A stretch of DNA of 64,000 bases from positions 7,501,464 through 7,565,463 of the forward strand of contig CM049320.1 of the NCBI GenBank assembly GCA_026874595.1. Direction: 5' to 3'. The DNA is from Sipunculus nudus. Its lineage: Eukaryota > Annelida > Sipuncula > Golfingiida > Sipunculidae. Position numbers and translations under genes: made by a program. This document shows, in pieces, positions 49,521 to 61,049 of this stretch (positions are counted from its first letter, which is position 1; each line of letters opens with the position of its first letter). The notes under the pieces were generated by a model that saw only the letters and a list, made by a program, of their open reading frames with translations, made no database searches and was not told the DNA's origin.

Positions 49521-50148
49521 CTTATCGTTATCTTGTTTCTAATAATATTATAGGGGTAGTCCGTAGCAATGGTTTATCTCTACTGATATTGTTTCACTGA
49601 GGTTTTCCCGAGATAAAATGCGGAAACCCGGGCAAGTGGAAAGTAACAATGACATTGTATGTGTGTTTGACAGAGGGCCAATGTTGCATTGTTGAATTTG
49701 CCTGTGACTTCCGCTTCTCTGCTGAGGTTTGCTTGTGTCTGTGTGTGTCCTAGAGGCGTACACGTTATCCTTAACCGGCAACAGCTCTTACATATGCACA
49801 GCGATGTATGCCATTACTTTTATAGAAGCCTGGGGCGTGTATTATGGTAAAAGCATTTGCCTACACATGACAGGACTGGGGTGCAAAAACAAGTTTATCT
49901 CTCAATGTGGTTCCATTAAGGCCTATGTATGCAAATAAAAGTATGAGATAAAATTTGTTTATTATTAATGTATAGCGATTCACCGTACGTAGTCTCATAA
50001 CACTAGGTTACTCGACGCTTAAACTATATAAAACCAAATAATTCTGCCCCCAGGCTGTTCCTTTGGTCCTATATTGGCCGAATCATAACACAAAACCTCA
50101 GACAGATATCCTCAGACTAACACAGCAAGGGTGCAAAAATGGTGCTCA

Positions 50149-50152
<4 letters not shown>

Positions 50153-50205
<53 letters not shown>
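50153..50205. repeat. (TA)n microsatellite
   Basis: Uninterrupted TA run. Confidence 0.95.
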
Positions 50206-50209
<4 letters not shown>

Positions 50210-50767
50210 ATTAACAATAACAAATAATCAAAGAGTTAACGAATACTAAACAAATCTCTTGAAATGGCTGCAACTAAAAAAAATACTTAAGTCCAAATGT
50301 TCAACTGAGGATTCTCAGGTCCATAGTAACACAAGGAGGTATGCGAATAAATAAAAGTCCTTCCTCTTCACAAATAAAGGTACATTATTTCTTGTGGGGG
50401 AGGACGACCCACAAATAAAGAATCTCCGTATCCCCGTATCCTCTTTTAGGACTCGTCAAAAGCGGTAAAATGCGTCTAAGTGGTTTTATTTCAATAAGGC
50501 AACGAGTCAGTGACTTTACTCAATAGTTATCATTCTTCTGAAGTCTGTGTTGACAATGGAGCGAGTCCCGTCGCAGGGACAAAAATAATTTGATTCTCAA
50601 AAAGGCAAGTCCCGTGCCAGTGACAAAAATAACAGTTGATTATCCAGCGGACGATGTTCTAAACAGTTGGGGGCGATCCAGAAGAACAGTACAGGTGCGG
50701 CTGCAGAGGATCACAACACAACGGCGTCCACGCCGAAGAGGAAAGTCCGTGCGATACCAAAGGGTCT

Positions 50768-50771
<4 letters not shown>

Positions 50772-50836
<65 letters not shown>
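50772..50836. repeat. (TA)n microsatellite
   Basis: TA run of about 64 bp. It directly follows a short GC-richer patch (50590-50770) whose frames are not recognisable. Confidence 0.95.
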
Positions 50837-50839
<3 letters not shown>

Positions 50840-50841
<2 letters not shown>

Positions 50842-53400
50842 TAATTTTAAGATATAAAAATATCAAGTTAAAAAATTGCAATTTTTTTTTATTTTTTCGT
50901 ATGAAACATTCAAATGGTCGCTCAAACTTTGCCGTAAATTAATACAAGCTGAAAGAAAAAAGATATATTCTGGACATATTTATACTGTATACTAGTATAA
51001 TCACTGCTTATGTCTAATTTTGCCTGAATGATTTCAAATGTTTTGCGAGGTAATTTGTCATGCTAAAATTAAAAAACACATATTTCGAGGCAAAGGAATA
51101 ACAGTTACTGGCAAAATCTGCCATTGTAACACGCTATTTTGCGCTGATAATTTCAGTGTCTGCTTTTTCAGATTCAACATTTGCAGTTTCTGTTTCGGCA
51201 TCTATCCTTCTAATGAGTAGTCTGGTAAGAATATAAGCATATTTGGCTGACCACTGCAGTAGAGTATATTGAGCCTTCAACAATACATGTATATAAGAGA
51301 TAACATTCTAAATGCTGGAAAACACAGGAAATCATAGAAGACAATTATTCATAGGAAAAGTTAATGCTATATTCTCGTCACTGACAATTAATTTCCTGTG
51401 ATATTATTGGTAATCTGGTGCAGAAACCAAAATAAAAGTAAATATGTTATTGCCATGATACGTATGCCACCACTAATGTGGTTTTCCAAATATTGAATAT
51501 ATATTTTTTCGCGCAAGTTCAGTGTTCTACAATCTTTTGTATCTGAGCAAATTAAGAAAATCAAACAAAATACTGTACCATTTTACTAGTATTGTTTATT
51601 ACTCTCTACATTTATTTTCTGTGGGCTGTTTATACTATGTTTATGCTTTATACTTTTTATGTATTAACGCTACTAGGACTTTCTAATATAATTAATACGT
51701 CCTGTTTTGTTAGAAAATTTTTCAATTGTTTTCCGGGATTCCGTCGATGGGTCTTTATCCTTAAGAGTCTGGATCAGTCATCAATTTCTAGTTCTAAATG
51801 AGACAGGATTTATCTAGCATGTTTTGTTTCCAAGTACACTAGTGTACATTTATGTAATACGTGTAATATTGCTATGCTCTTTATGTGGTCTAGAAGCTCC
51901 GCATGCAATTCGGGTAATGAAAAAGCCAGCAAACTCTCTCTCCAGGCCAACATTGAAAATATGTAATTGGATATACAGGATTTAAATAAATAAGTTTCAA
52001 CAGATATATAGTAACACATTAAATGTGCAAGCTGTTTTTTTTTTTTTTTTTTTCTTTAATTTGCGTGCTTTGATCGGGCAATACAATTTCATTTTTGATA
52101 TTCTATGAGACAGTGTAAAAATGTTTTAAGATAATAGAAATAATTGATAAAGCACACAGGTAGGCGTGAAAATCACGTGCACGCAATTTATAATTTAGTA
52201 TTTATAGTATTTATATATTAATATAACTCATTCCAAGATGAGGCCTGGGGTCAACAATACTGGGATTATAATTCGTATGACCTTATTACAAATAGTATCA
52301 AATGGTATTGTTAACATTGTACTTTAGTGTATTCTGAGACAAAGATTTATCGCATAGGCCGATTTCTGATAAATTTACAAGTCCACTAAAAAAATTCTGT
52401 CGGTCGGAGGGAAGGGGCTGCTACTTTTTTTATCACACATAACATCAAACCGTGTTATACGTTTATAAAATCTACAGCTAATATGTGTGTTGATAAATAT
52501 TGATAATTATAAATATTTGTATTTGAGTGTTGAATTATCTTTATTTATATATACAATTTTATATTATTATTATGCAGCATAATATAAATCTAGATTTTTT
52601 TTTACTAAAATTGTGTTTTAAGGTATATTCATTGTTTTGACATATATTGCTAGACCCATAAAAGTATTTTCCACAGACATCTTCATTATAAAAATTGGTT
52701 GATAGAAGCCAATATATTCACATTTAAGTTACCCATATCCCTTATCATTTTCCAGCTTTAATGGTAAAGCGTCGGCTGCAAAACGGTCATTAGCACAAAA
52801 CAGATACCACCATTTGACAGTGTTACTCCCCTTGCAGTGTTCTAAATGTGTCAGGCAACAATTTTATCATGTCCGACATTGGCTGTGTTGAACGGTTGAA
52901 CGAAGACCCTTTTCCCGGCGTTATCTTATTTCTTCCGCATGCATCAAACAGTTTAGATTCGAAGAAGTTATTTATTTATAAACTTAAGCAAATCTATACA
53001 AGACAACAGGCCATGCTTCATTTTATCTAAGCTCTGGTAAAAACGATTAGAAAAAATATATCAGAATATGTAGACAGCTTTAAATCTATTCCGTATTAAG
53101 TATCTCATAATTTAAAAATATTCCTACAGGACAAAGCGCACAGAAAGGTCCGACCGCTGCATATTATTGGGAAAACTTTAGTTTTGGTCATTTGGTACAG
53201 GTCTTAGAAAGAAATTACTATTGATAAAAGGCATTTATAAGTTTATTATACTTTATCAAAATATGGTGCCAGATGGATTAAAAGCATGAAGGAGTACTGT
53301 TGTTCCTTTTTTCCCGTAGTTTCGTAATAAATATGGCTTTGGTAACAGTGCCAAATTGTGGCTACCGAACTTGCACCTAATTTTGGACTTGACCTAATTT
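50840..53400. other. Gene-free AT-rich stretch
   Basis: No coding frame, RNA gene or element end recognised. A poly-T tract lies at 52036-52055. Confidence 0.45.
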
Positions 53401-53902
53401 TTTAAGGTCAAGACAGGGGGAAGCTACTTGCGATCTAGTTCCCTGGCATGACAGTTAAAAATATAATGCAACATATGAACAAGTGCTTTCACTAAATATA
53501 AGTACACGCGTGGTTATATGATATTTTATAAAACAACACGAAAAGGAAAGTGGTGTGTACAGATGATAACTGATGAAATGATAATGTATCGTTATTATAT
53601 TGAAGGTCTCCGATCTTATCGAGAATAATCATGATATATAATAGAATCGAGAATAATCATGATATATAATAGAACCAACTGTTACAGATTTATTTATAAA
53701 ATCGAAAGTGATTTGTTACCCCCAAAGATCGTGCTGCATAAAATGCAATAAATATTTTTTTCTTATTTACATAATTTATCACCAACAAAACGAAACTAAG
53801 GTATATACATTTGCCCTTCATATAAAATGTGCGCAGATGAAAGGAATGCGTTAAATAAAATGTGGTATTATGAGTATTTTTTTTTGCTCAGCGCTCCTGA
53901 TG

Positions 53903-53907
53903 CTACT
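53903..53907. other. Target-site duplication, left copy
   Basis: CTACT immediately outside the left LTR, identical to 63326-63330. Confidence 0.9.
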
Positions 53908-55185
53908 TGGTGCAAACACAGACCAGATGCCCTTTCATTTCAAACACAAGGGAGTCGCCTTTAACATGCTTTATTGCATAAAGCTGGCGTTCTTTAAGTC
54001 CTTAAAACCACATACCGACTTGTTGTGACCCTTACTGTTTATAATATAAAGACATATCTGTACGAGTGTACTGTAACATTATATACTCAAAGCAAATATT
54101 CTCTGAAATATCCATAACTAGAGTCCTATATAGATAGACAGCTTTAAGTTGAATTAGAAAACATCAGTCCTATTGCAAGTATTAAATCATACACTCCCTA
54201 TTATTCTGTTTACCTAAACATTAATGTGCATGTGCAAATTGCAGTTATATTTACCTATGGGAACAGAATGACATAAATAGCCATATAATAACGTTCTCTT
54301 TCTGGAAGAAGTTAAACCTAATCATAAATATTTAGAGCACTGTGAATCCTGACAATTAAATAATATAGAAGTCTCATATAGTGTCTGGTCTTACAGGTGT
54401 TATCATAATGAAAACTATCAATTAAGCAATTACCACAAATAAACACTACAACACAGAATGATGTAGCCTGTGAAATATTTAAACCACTTGAATGTAATAT
54501 GACATATTGACAAGGTTGTATGCATCTTACATGCATTCAATTTAATGTGAAAGCCTTCTTGGAATCTTAAACAATACCCCCAAATGCTCAGTCAAATATG
54601 CCAATAGAGACAGATAAACAATGTGATTAAATTTACTCCCGGTATGCAAAGTCTCAAACGATATTATAGTAATCTACCCTGATTTACCTTTGGTACAGAC
54701 ATCAAACGAATAATTTCGCCAGAATACATGAATAGCACAGCAAACAAATATCTCGGAATACTTAAATTCGTCCTCAGTGTCAAACTCGCATATTAAATTA
54801 AGCTTTAATGCTAAACACAACCGTATGAAACTCATCCTCGGCGTCAAACTCAAACATATTTAACTTGACCGCAGTACAAAGTGGGTTTCCTATGATTTCA
54901 CATTTAAAGCATAACGTTTATAACTCACAGAGATGTAGTCTCACCGTACAATGTATATAAAATCAATTATAAGTCTACAATACCTGAGGAGTGAGTCTCC
55001 CTCGGGCTTGAAATTACAAGAAATCGTCACAATCACTGAAAGAGCGCCGCTGAACTGCTTACGGGTCCCGCGCTTCAAAACTTTGCGACCTTCACCTTTA
55101 CAAATTCGGATTAAACAAAAGGGGAGCGGTCCCTGAACTTATTACGCGGGACCATTCTTAATTTGAAGTCGCTCTATACGAAACA
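53908..55185 (-). repeat. 3' LTR of the BEL/Pao element
   Basis: 1278 bp, very similar to the other LTR apart from scattered substitutions, a 19-20 bp indel near 53994/61135 and the 970-bp insertion in the other copy. Confidence 0.93.
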
Positions 55186-55189
55186 CCCT

Positions 55190-55735
55190 CCGGGGGCCAG
55201 AGATGCATGGATTATCACTCGGCTTCCAATAGCAGTCAACATCTTTGGACTGACCGTTTGTATTCTCCGTTCTTGGTTCTGACCTTGACGTTCCTGATGA
55301 TGCCGTCCTGCCCCGGATAGACCTCGAGAAGTCTGCCCATGTCCCACCTGCCTCGTGGCGCAGCTGAGTCTACGAGCAAGACAACATCTCCGGGTTTCAA
55401 CTGTCGCCCCTTTGTTTTCCATTTGACTCGTCTGGTCAAAGTCGGTAGATATTCTGATATGAAACGTTGCCATATCCGTTTGACCATGGCTTGTACGAAT
55501 TCGAATCGCTTGTGTAAGTTCTTTGTTTCCTCAATGGGCCTTGCGGTATGTCAACAGTAGCTCGTCCCAACAGAAAATGGTTTGGTGTTAGTGGCTGTAA
55601 GTCGTTTGGATCATTCGGAGAATAACCTATGGGTCTTGAATTTAACAGAGCCTTAACCTCTGCGAAAACTGTAGACATCTCGTTCCATGTCAGCCTTTGG
55701 TCTCCTATTACTTTCATGGCACGTTTTACCTGCTT
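55190..55735 (-). pseudogene. BEL/Pao integrase C-terminus and DUF5641-like tail
   Basis: 55436-55717 encodes VKALLNSRPIGYSPNDPNDL and the LTPNHFLLGRA motif, typical of the region after the integrase core. 55236-55487, in another frame, gives YLPTLTRRVKW, LKPGDVVLLVDS and GRWDMGRLLEVYPGQDGIIR, the DUF5641 signature. The two frames overlap by a frameshift near 55460-55480. The upstream join to the integrase core carries a TAG where the family has tryptophan (near 55758). Confidence 0.88.
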
Positions 55736-55769
55736 TATGAGGCTTTCGTAGAATCCCTCCTAATTCGGA

Positions 55770-56288
55770 CTAAGTGGTGTGATAAACTTCCACGTCACCG
55801 AATGTAGCATCACAAATTCCTTGATTTCTTGACGCCCTGCTTGCACGAGTTTTTTGTAGTTCCTTTTCTGTTCCGATGAATGACGTCCCATTGTCACTAA
55901 TAATTGTAGTCGGCCATCCATGCGTGCTAACAAAACGCCTGAGAGCCTGGAGGAAGGGCTGGGTTGATAAGTCGTCGACAATCTCCAAATGAACCGCGCG
56001 GACGGTTCCACACGTGAAAATTGCTCCCCATGCCCTTCTGGATTGGGTCCTTCCGAACTTTAGGTTGAATGGCCCAAATAAGTCAACGCCTGTTGTTGTA
56101 AAGGGTGGTGATTGCACCCTCATTCTCTCTGGGGGAAGATCCGCCATGAGTGTGGTGTGTGGCGGTTGCCTTAATTTCCGACAAACAATACATTTCCTGA
56201 CAATTAATTTTGCTAAATTCCACCCTCGCGTTATCCAGTACCTCCGTCTGGCTTCACATAGTGTCCTTTCTGCTTGGTCATACGACAC
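55770..56288 (-). pseudogene. BEL/Pao integrase core, frameshifted
   Basis: The CIVCRKLRQPP end of the zinc-binding domain is followed by TTGVDLFGPF with the first catalytic aspartate and TTIISDNGTSFIG with the second. After GTEKELQK (near 55860) the frame slips and the true continuation (VTWKFITPLSPN) is read in the neighbouring frame (55760-56011). The segment between this frame and the pol frame (56290-56543) also contains stops and shifts. Confidence 0.9.
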
Positions 56289-56543
56289 ATTTGAACGTTT
56301 AAGCCTGCCTCCTACTCTTACAATCCCTTCCTTTTCAAATGGGGAAAGGTCACTGTATTGTTACCCCCAGTCACCCAAGTCCTCTTGGGCTTTCAAGATC
56401 AAGTATCTCTCTGATGTCTCGATTTTGCGCGGTGATAATGTGTCCCTCCGCTTATCCTTGTTTCTGGCATTATGCAGAAAACCTGTAACACCAGGCAGTG
56501 ACTCGAAGCCATCCTGAGTTGGCTGTTCTGACCAATCCCTTTC

Positions 56544-59354
56544 TTATCTCACAAGAAATTCTGGTCCCTTAAACAAACGTCCCTTCAAATCTGTCACTTT
56601 GAGACCTCGACTCAGATCGTCAGCAGGGTTTTTGTCTGTGGGTACAAACTTCCAGTGTGGGGGATCCCATGTCGGTTGAATCTCTGCCACCCGGACACCC
56701 ACAAACTGCTTTAAATAATTGGACTCTGATTTGATCCAATGAAGCACGATTCTGGAATCTGTCCAAATTGTCGTGGTTAAATCCGTTCGTAGCTCCTCAT
56801 GAATGGTTTTAGCCAATCTGGATCCGATCAATGCTGCTGCCAATTCCAATCTTGGGATTGTTGTTTGACGTAATGGTGCCACTCTAGCTTTGGCAGCAAT
56901 CAGTTGGATATACGGTGTGGTAGAACCAGGCGATTTTGTCCGAATATATGCGATAGCGCCATACGCCACCGAACTGGCATCCGTAAATACATGCAATTCT
57001 GCTGGCTGTCCTATTGCCTCTGGTTTCAAGCATCTTGGAATCTCTAGTCCTTCAAGACTCTTCAGTTCCTTAAATAGCCTACCGCATAAGTCTTGATAAT
57101 CTTCCGGGAGTGGGTCGTCCCATTCCATGCCCAACTTCCAAGTGTTCTGAATCGCAATTCTGGTTTTGATAGTCACTGCAGCAGCAAGACCAAGCGGATC
57201 AAATATCATTGACAGTCTCGATAACACTATCCTCTTTGTCAGTATACCCGGTTTCATTTCCTTTACTTGAAAGTGAAGCATATCTGTCGTCGGTTTCCAA
57301 CAGACGCCGAGAGTTTTGACACTTTCCTGACCATCAAGACTTACATCTTGTGTGCATCCGTTATCGTGATCCTGCACTGCCTTAAGTTCGTGTTCCTTCT
57401 TAACATCAGAAGAACAAATCCACTCTTTGATCTGGCAGCTAGCCCTGCCGAGGATCACTTTCATGGCTGCTTTTAGTCTATCTGCTTCCTGAAACGTAGC
57501 ACATGAGTGAATGATGTCGTCAACATACCGATCACGTTTAAGAAGCACAGCTACTTCTGGAAATCTGGACTGAAACCACGGTGTGGTAGAACCAGGCGAT
57601 TTTGTCCGAATATATGCGATAGCGCCATACGCCACCGAACTGGCATCCGTAAATACATGCAATTCTGCTGGCTGTCCTATTGCCTCTGGTTTCAAGCATC
57701 TTGGAATCTCTAGTCCTTCAAGACTCTTCAGTTCCTTAAATAGCCTACCGCATAAGTCTTGATAATCTTCCGGGAGTGGGTCGTCCCATTCCATGCCCAA
57801 CTTCCAAGTGTTCTGAATCGCAATTCTGGTTTTGATAGTCACTGCAGCAGCAAGACCAAGCGGATCAAATATCATTGACAGTCTCGATAACACTATCCTC
57901 TTTGTCAGTATACCCGGTTTCATTTCCTTTACTTGAAAGTGAAGCATATCTGTCGTCGGTTTCCAACAGACGCCGAGAGTTTTGACACTTTCCTGACCAT
58001 CAAGACTTACATCTTGTGTGCATCCGTTATCGTGATCCTGCACTGCCTTAAGTTCGTGTTCCTTCTTAACATCAGAAGAACAAATCCACTCTTTGATCTG
58101 GCAGCTAGCCCTGCCGAGGATCACTTTCATGGCTGCTTTTAGTCTATCTGCTTCCTGAAACGTAGCACATGAGTGAATGATGTCGTCAACATACCGATCA
58201 CGTTTAAGAAGCACAGCTACTTCTGGAAATCTGGACTGAAACTCTTCGGCTACCTTGAGCACCACAAAACTGGCCATAGATGGTGACGGTTTATCACCGA
58301 AAGTGACCCTTGTAAAACGATAGACCTTCGGTTCTTTTGAGCCATCCATGTCTCGCCAAAGAAAGCGGTGGACATGTGTATCTTCCTCCGTGAGACACAC
58401 GTGAAGAAACATCTTGGACATATCTCCTATGAAGGCCACCGGTTCTTCTCTGAAGCGAAGAAGCACGCCAAAAAGGTCCCGAATCAGGCATGGTCCCTTG
58501 TACAGAAGCGAATTCAATGATACCCCTTTGTAGGTGCACGCTGGGTCAAACACAATCCTCAAACGCGTGCTTGGTTTATCTGGTCTGTAAACCCCATGGT
58601 GAGGAAGGTAGAACACTGGTTTTCCGCCTCTGTCTTTTTCAGATGGGGTAAGCTGAACTGCCCATCCCTGCTCTATATCCTGGTCCATAGCCTTGCAATA
58701 CAACTCGGCCATCTCAGGTTTGTTCAACAGTTTCCTTTCCAAGGAAGAAAGCCTACTCTCTGCCAATTTACAGTTATCTGAAAGCTGGGTAGGGTCCCCT
58801 TTCCATGGTAGACCTATGACGTACCTATCGCCGTCCTTACGACATGTTGTCTCGAAAATAAAATGACTGTACTGAACTCCTAGGATCAGATCTATAGGTC
58901 CTGCCTTATGTGAGAATTGTACATCACATAGGTGTTGGAATGACGACAGCCAATGTCTGTCCAGAGGATGGACGCTACCAATTGTATTGTCTATTTCATG
59001 GGCCTCAATTTCATATTCTCCTCCGCCCTGCAACGGGGAGATCCACAATTTGACCCACCTGCTATCACTCTGGTCGAGTCTTTGCCCTCCTACAACTGAC
59101 AGTTCCAGGGCCTCCCTCTTGCCTTGCAGTCCCAAAGCCTTTGAAAAGTCTTTCCTAATAATTGTGGTTGCAGCCCCACTGTCGATCAAGACGTTTCCCT
59201 GCCTAACCTGTCCATTATTTGATCTGAATAGAACCCTGACAATCGGCAGCAAACCATCTTTGTCAAAAGCTCTAGTAACAGTGCTAGAAGGGGGAGGGTC
59301 TGTGTGTAGGAGACGATGATGCTGTTTATCACAACCTGCTTTATCACATTTCAT
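56544..59354 (-). CDS. BEL/Pao pol: protease, RT, RNase H, with internal duplication
   Basis: A 936-residue open frame. After a knuckle-like CDKAGCDKQHH start comes the protease signature VLIDSGAATTI (D58). RT features are RPDKPSTRLRIVFDP (257-271), AFIGDMSKMFLHV (307-319) and YVDD (388-391). RNase H shows HVFTDASSVAYGAIA, then ELAAALIGSRLA and TIWTDSRIVLHW near the end. Residues of about 222 codons, from the segment before YVDD to just after TDASSVAYGAIAYIR, are present twice in tandem, so the protein has two YVDD boxes (388-391 and 610-613). The RT fold is very unlikely to tolerate this. Normal pol of this superfamily has one. Integrase is out of frame downstream. Confidence 0.9.
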   Translation of the reverse strand: MKCDKAGCDKQHHRLLHTDPPPSSTVTRAFDKDGLLPIVRVLFRSNNGQVRQGNVLIDSGAATTIIRKDFSKALGLQGKREALELSVVGGQRLDQSDSRWVKLWISPLQGGGEYEIEAHEIDNTIGSVHPLDRHWLSSFQHLCDVQFSHKAGPIDLILGVQYSHFIFETTCRKDGDRYVIGLPWKGDPTQLSDNCKLAESRLSSLERKLLNKPEMAELYCKAMDQDIEQGWAVQLTPSEKDRGGKPVFYLPHHGVYRPDKPSTRLRIVFDPACTYKGVSLNSLLYKGPCLIRDLFGVLLRFREEPVAFIGDMSKMFLHVCLTEEDTHVHRFLWRDMDGSKEPKVYRFTRVTFGDKPSPSMASFVVLKVAEEFQSRFPEVAVLLKRDRYVDDIIHSCATFQEADRLKAAMKVILGRASCQIKEWICSSDVKKEHELKAVQDHDNGCTQDVSLDGQESVKTLGVCWKPTTDMLHFQVKEMKPGILTKRIVLSRLSMIFDPLGLAAAVTIKTRIAIQNTWKLGMEWDDPLPEDYQDLCGRLFKELKSLEGLEIPRCLKPEAIGQPAELHVFTDASSVAYGAIAYIRTKSPGSTTPWFQSRFPEVAVLLKRDRYVDDIIHSCATFQEADRLKAAMKVILGRASCQIKEWICSSDVKKEHELKAVQDHDNGCTQDVSLDGQESVKTLGVCWKPTTDMLHFQVKEMKPGILTKRIVLSRLSMIFDPLGLAAAVTIKTRIAIQNTWKLGMEWDDPLPEDYQDLCGRLFKELKSLEGLEIPRCLKPEAIGQPAELHVFTDASSVAYGAIAYIRTKSPGSTTPYIQLIAAKARVAPLRQTTIPRLELAAALIGSRLAKTIHEELRTDLTTTIWTDSRIVLHWIKSESNYLKQFVGVRVAEIQPTWDPPHWKFVPTDKNPADDLSRGLKVTDLKGRLFKGPEFLVR
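56912..58242 (-). repeat. Exact 666-bp tandem duplication inside pol
   Basis: 56912-57576 is repeated at 57578-58242 with offset 666. The encoded residues and the shadow frames are identical in both copies. Junction context: CTGGACTGAAAC followed by CACGGTGTGG. Confidence 0.95.
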
Positions 59355-59360
59355 TTTTTG

Positions 59361-59540
59361 ACCTGCACTCTCTCATAGTATGATCCCTGTTGAGACATCC
59401 GTAACACAGTCTCTGCTCTTTTGCTGTTTTGAAACGCTCTGACACTGTCGAGTCACTGAAAGTTGAGCACTTACTAACTCTGTGCTGATCACTGCACACA
59501 TAGCATTTCAATTGCCTTTTCTGTCCTCTGATAGAGGTTG
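59361..59540 (-). pseudogene. BEL/Pao gag zinc knuckles, in a shifted frame
   Basis: On the minus strand CYVCSDQHRVSKC (C-x2-C-x3-H-x4-C) and CYGCLNRDHTMREC (C-x2-C-x4-H-x4-C) are read in a frame different from both the upstream gag frame and the pol frame. A run of six A at about 59356-59361 lies exactly where gag changes into pol. Confidence 0.85.
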
Positions 59541-60568
59541 ACCCATAACTGCATTAACGCCTCTGTTTTGTCCTTCTGCCAGACTCTCTGTTCAGCTCTG
59601 CCCCCTATCTCAAGGTCGCCGAAGTCTGGGTCGTAGCTTATCTTGACTTGCTGTCGCAGTAGAGTGCTGATGAAGTCAAGAGTTGGTATGGTCCCATTTT
59701 CTCTCAGCTCTGCAGCCTTGACCTTCCACTTGATGATCAGGTGGTCAAGAAGACGCCTGACCATTCGACGGAGACTATCTGAGGCATTAACATCAGAATG
59801 AAACCCTATACGTTTCATGGTAGCAAGACAATTAGTCATATCAAGTGAGAAATCACGTAAACCATTTCTATTACCAGACATGATCTTTGAACCCTTGGTC
59901 AGCGTATTAATGTGAGCCCTAGCAATAACACTTTTATCACCAAACTGCTCTTTCAACAGTTTCAAAGCAGTTGCATACATAACACCTGCTGACCCTAAAC
60001 CTGCAATTGTCCTGCAATCTGCATCACCAGTGACATGCATTTTCAATTGCAACATACGAATATCATTTGTCAAGTGATATTTGTCATGAATATGGAGCTT
60101 AAAACTTTCAATAAACTCAACATTTTGCAAAGGATTACCATCAAACTGACAAAGTCTTACATTTGAAACGTCTTTGGTAGCTTTAAGTCTATATAAAGCA
60201 TCAGCAACAGACATGTCTCTTACATGCCTTGTCGGTGTCATCTCTTGGAATTCTACCAAATCATCTATCCAGGAATCAAACATAAACATCCTTCTTGACA
60301 GATGACCTTTGCTCGCCGCGAACTGACCTCCAAACATGTTATATTGATCGCTCATGTGTACAGTCTCTGGGAAAGGAATATTAGACCTTTGTGTATTGCT
60401 AGGCTCTACACAGTCATCTGCTGACATATCTGGATCTCTCTGCCTCACGGTCTCTGATATAGATTCGCGCACATTATGGTTTGTATCTCTCTGATGAGCA
60501 CTTGGCTCAGAACGTTCATTTGGAGGCCTCGATGTTGTATCTCTGTCCGAATTACTTCTGGTCACCAT
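59489..60568 (-). pseudogene. BEL/Pao gag, central part
   Basis: A 359-codon frame with the gag core. FDGNPLQNVEFIESFKLHI (hydrophobic gag motif, about residues 143-161), then RTIAGLGSAGVMYATALKLL, KEQFGDKSVIARAHINTL and LRRMVRRLLDHLIIKW follow the usual BEL/Pao gag pattern. It is in the same frame as the 110-codon piece upstream but separated by a stop. The frame ends at 59489 after slipping out of register just before the zinc knuckles. Confidence 0.88.
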
Positions 60569-60646
60569 AGATGTCTGCCCTGCCTGTACAGTAAGGCTTC
60601 TATAACCTTTAAGAGCTTTATAAACTGGTTTACGATCTTCGATTTC

Positions 60647-60979
60647 TTATTCAAATTCATAAAAGTCTGTGGTCAAATCTGCTTCCCATTTATCAAGAGC
60701 AGCATGCCCATCAGCTTCAGTCAGGTCATACAGTTTACCATGTAATTCACAAAGAACATTAAAGTCTTTCTGTATTTCCTGCATTTCTCTATTTAGTCTC
60801 CTTTCGCCCACAACTTCTATGTAGCGTGAAGAATCACATACTCTGTTCATAGCTCTTGTCATCTTTGCTCTAAGAGACTTTCGCTTTTCTTTAATCTCAG
60901 TCATTTTTTCTTGTTCTTGGTCATTCCCAGACTGCTCTGGACCACTATCATCAGCAGGGTTCGATCCTGTACCTGGCAT
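60647..60979 (-). pseudogene. BEL/Pao gag, N-terminal part, ended by a nonsense codon
   Basis: Starts MPGTGSNPADDSGPEQSG and is charged and helical (EKMTEIKEKRKSLRAKMTRA), typical of the N-terminal coiled-coil region. TAA at 60647-60649 follows YEFE. The same frame then stays open into the central gag part. Confidence 0.87.
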
Positions 60980-61049
60980 TTTGTCTATGTCACCACTTCT
61001 CGGGTTGTCTGCTAAGTCGACACAATATTCTCATCAATTCCTCAGAACT

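Noticed and set aside
50590-50844. Plus-strand frames ending in a tyrosine/isoleucine repeat
   Set aside because: Second half is the TA microsatellite; the first half has no recognisable motif in either frame.
54318-54536. 72-codon minus-strand frame, also at 62444-62680
   Set aside because: Lies in both LTRs of the BEL/Pao element; LTR sequence, no coding evidence.
57267-58142. Two identical 69-codon plus-strand frames
   Set aside because: Antisense shadows of the duplicated pol segment.
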